From Deltaproteobacteria bacterium (lineage in GTDB: Bacteria; Desulfobacterota; Desulfomonilia; UBA1062), in NCBI GenBank assembly GCA_016934135.1, contig JAFGTK010000035.1, positions 1 to 5,325 of the forward strand: a DNA stretch of 5,325 bases, given 5' to 3'. Positions within the stretch are counted from its first letter, which is position 1, and each line of letters begins with the position of its first letter. The position numbers and the translations under genes are program-made. Below are positions 5,322 to 5,325 of this stretch, one piece after another. The notes beneath the pieces are model-generated. The model was not told the origin of the DNA and searched no databases. It saw only the letters and a list, made by a program, of their open reading frames with translations.

Positions 5322-5325
5322 CGAA

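Noticed and set aside
1..5325. CRISPR array, insertion sequence, tRNA (including tRNA-Sec) or rRNA
   Set aside because: No regularly spaced repeats, transposase motifs, terminal inverted repeats or cloverleaf-like segments were found on either strand by eye.

Overview
The window carries a compact selenium-handling locus from a bacterium that decodes UGA as selenocysteine. A selD gene has an in-frame UGA at its catalytic position, followed directly by a hairpin of the bacterial SECIS type inside the coding sequence. That placement is typical of Bacteria rather than Archaea or Eukarya. The solute-binding protein has an ordinary signal peptide with no lipobox, Shine-Dalgarno sites are clear, and base composition is moderate. 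Together these fit an anaerobic Gram-negative such as a Desulfobacterota (deltaproteobacterial) lineage. The lineage is an inference; no marker gene in the window fixes it.

Layout: (1) 1-792, minus strand: the N-terminal 264 residues of a periplasmic family-3 amino-acid-type solute-binding protein, running off the left edge. (2) 793-1165: a divergent, AT-rich intergenic stretch with weak promoter-like matches and one inverted repeat. (3) 1166-4135, plus strand: five tightly packed genes with gaps of 13 and 2 nt, then overlaps of 13 and 8 nt. They encode a YedE-type membrane transporter, a stand-alone TusA/YedF-like sulfurtransferase domain, a DUF3343 (putative Se/S carrier-like) protein with an extra C-terminal domain, a divergent ribokinase-fold protein related to ADP/ATP-dependent NAD(P)H-hydrate dehydratase, and a small DUF1858-like cysteine protein. 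(4) 4136-4251: a convergent gap. (5) 4252-5292, minus strand: selD, 346 codons, with Sec at codon 16. (6) 5293-5325: the start of the selD upstream region, with a 12-bp palindrome.

Working model (inference): YedE brings in a reduced selenium (or sulfur) species. The TusA-like CPQP cysteine and the cysteines of the DUF3343 and DUF1858 proteins carry it in the cytoplasm. SelD, itself a selenoprotein, turns selenide into selenophosphate for selenocysteine (or selenouridine) synthesis. The role of the kinase-fold protein is the open question; its position between two candidate carriers ties it to the pathway. The selA, selB and tRNA-Sec genes are not in the window.
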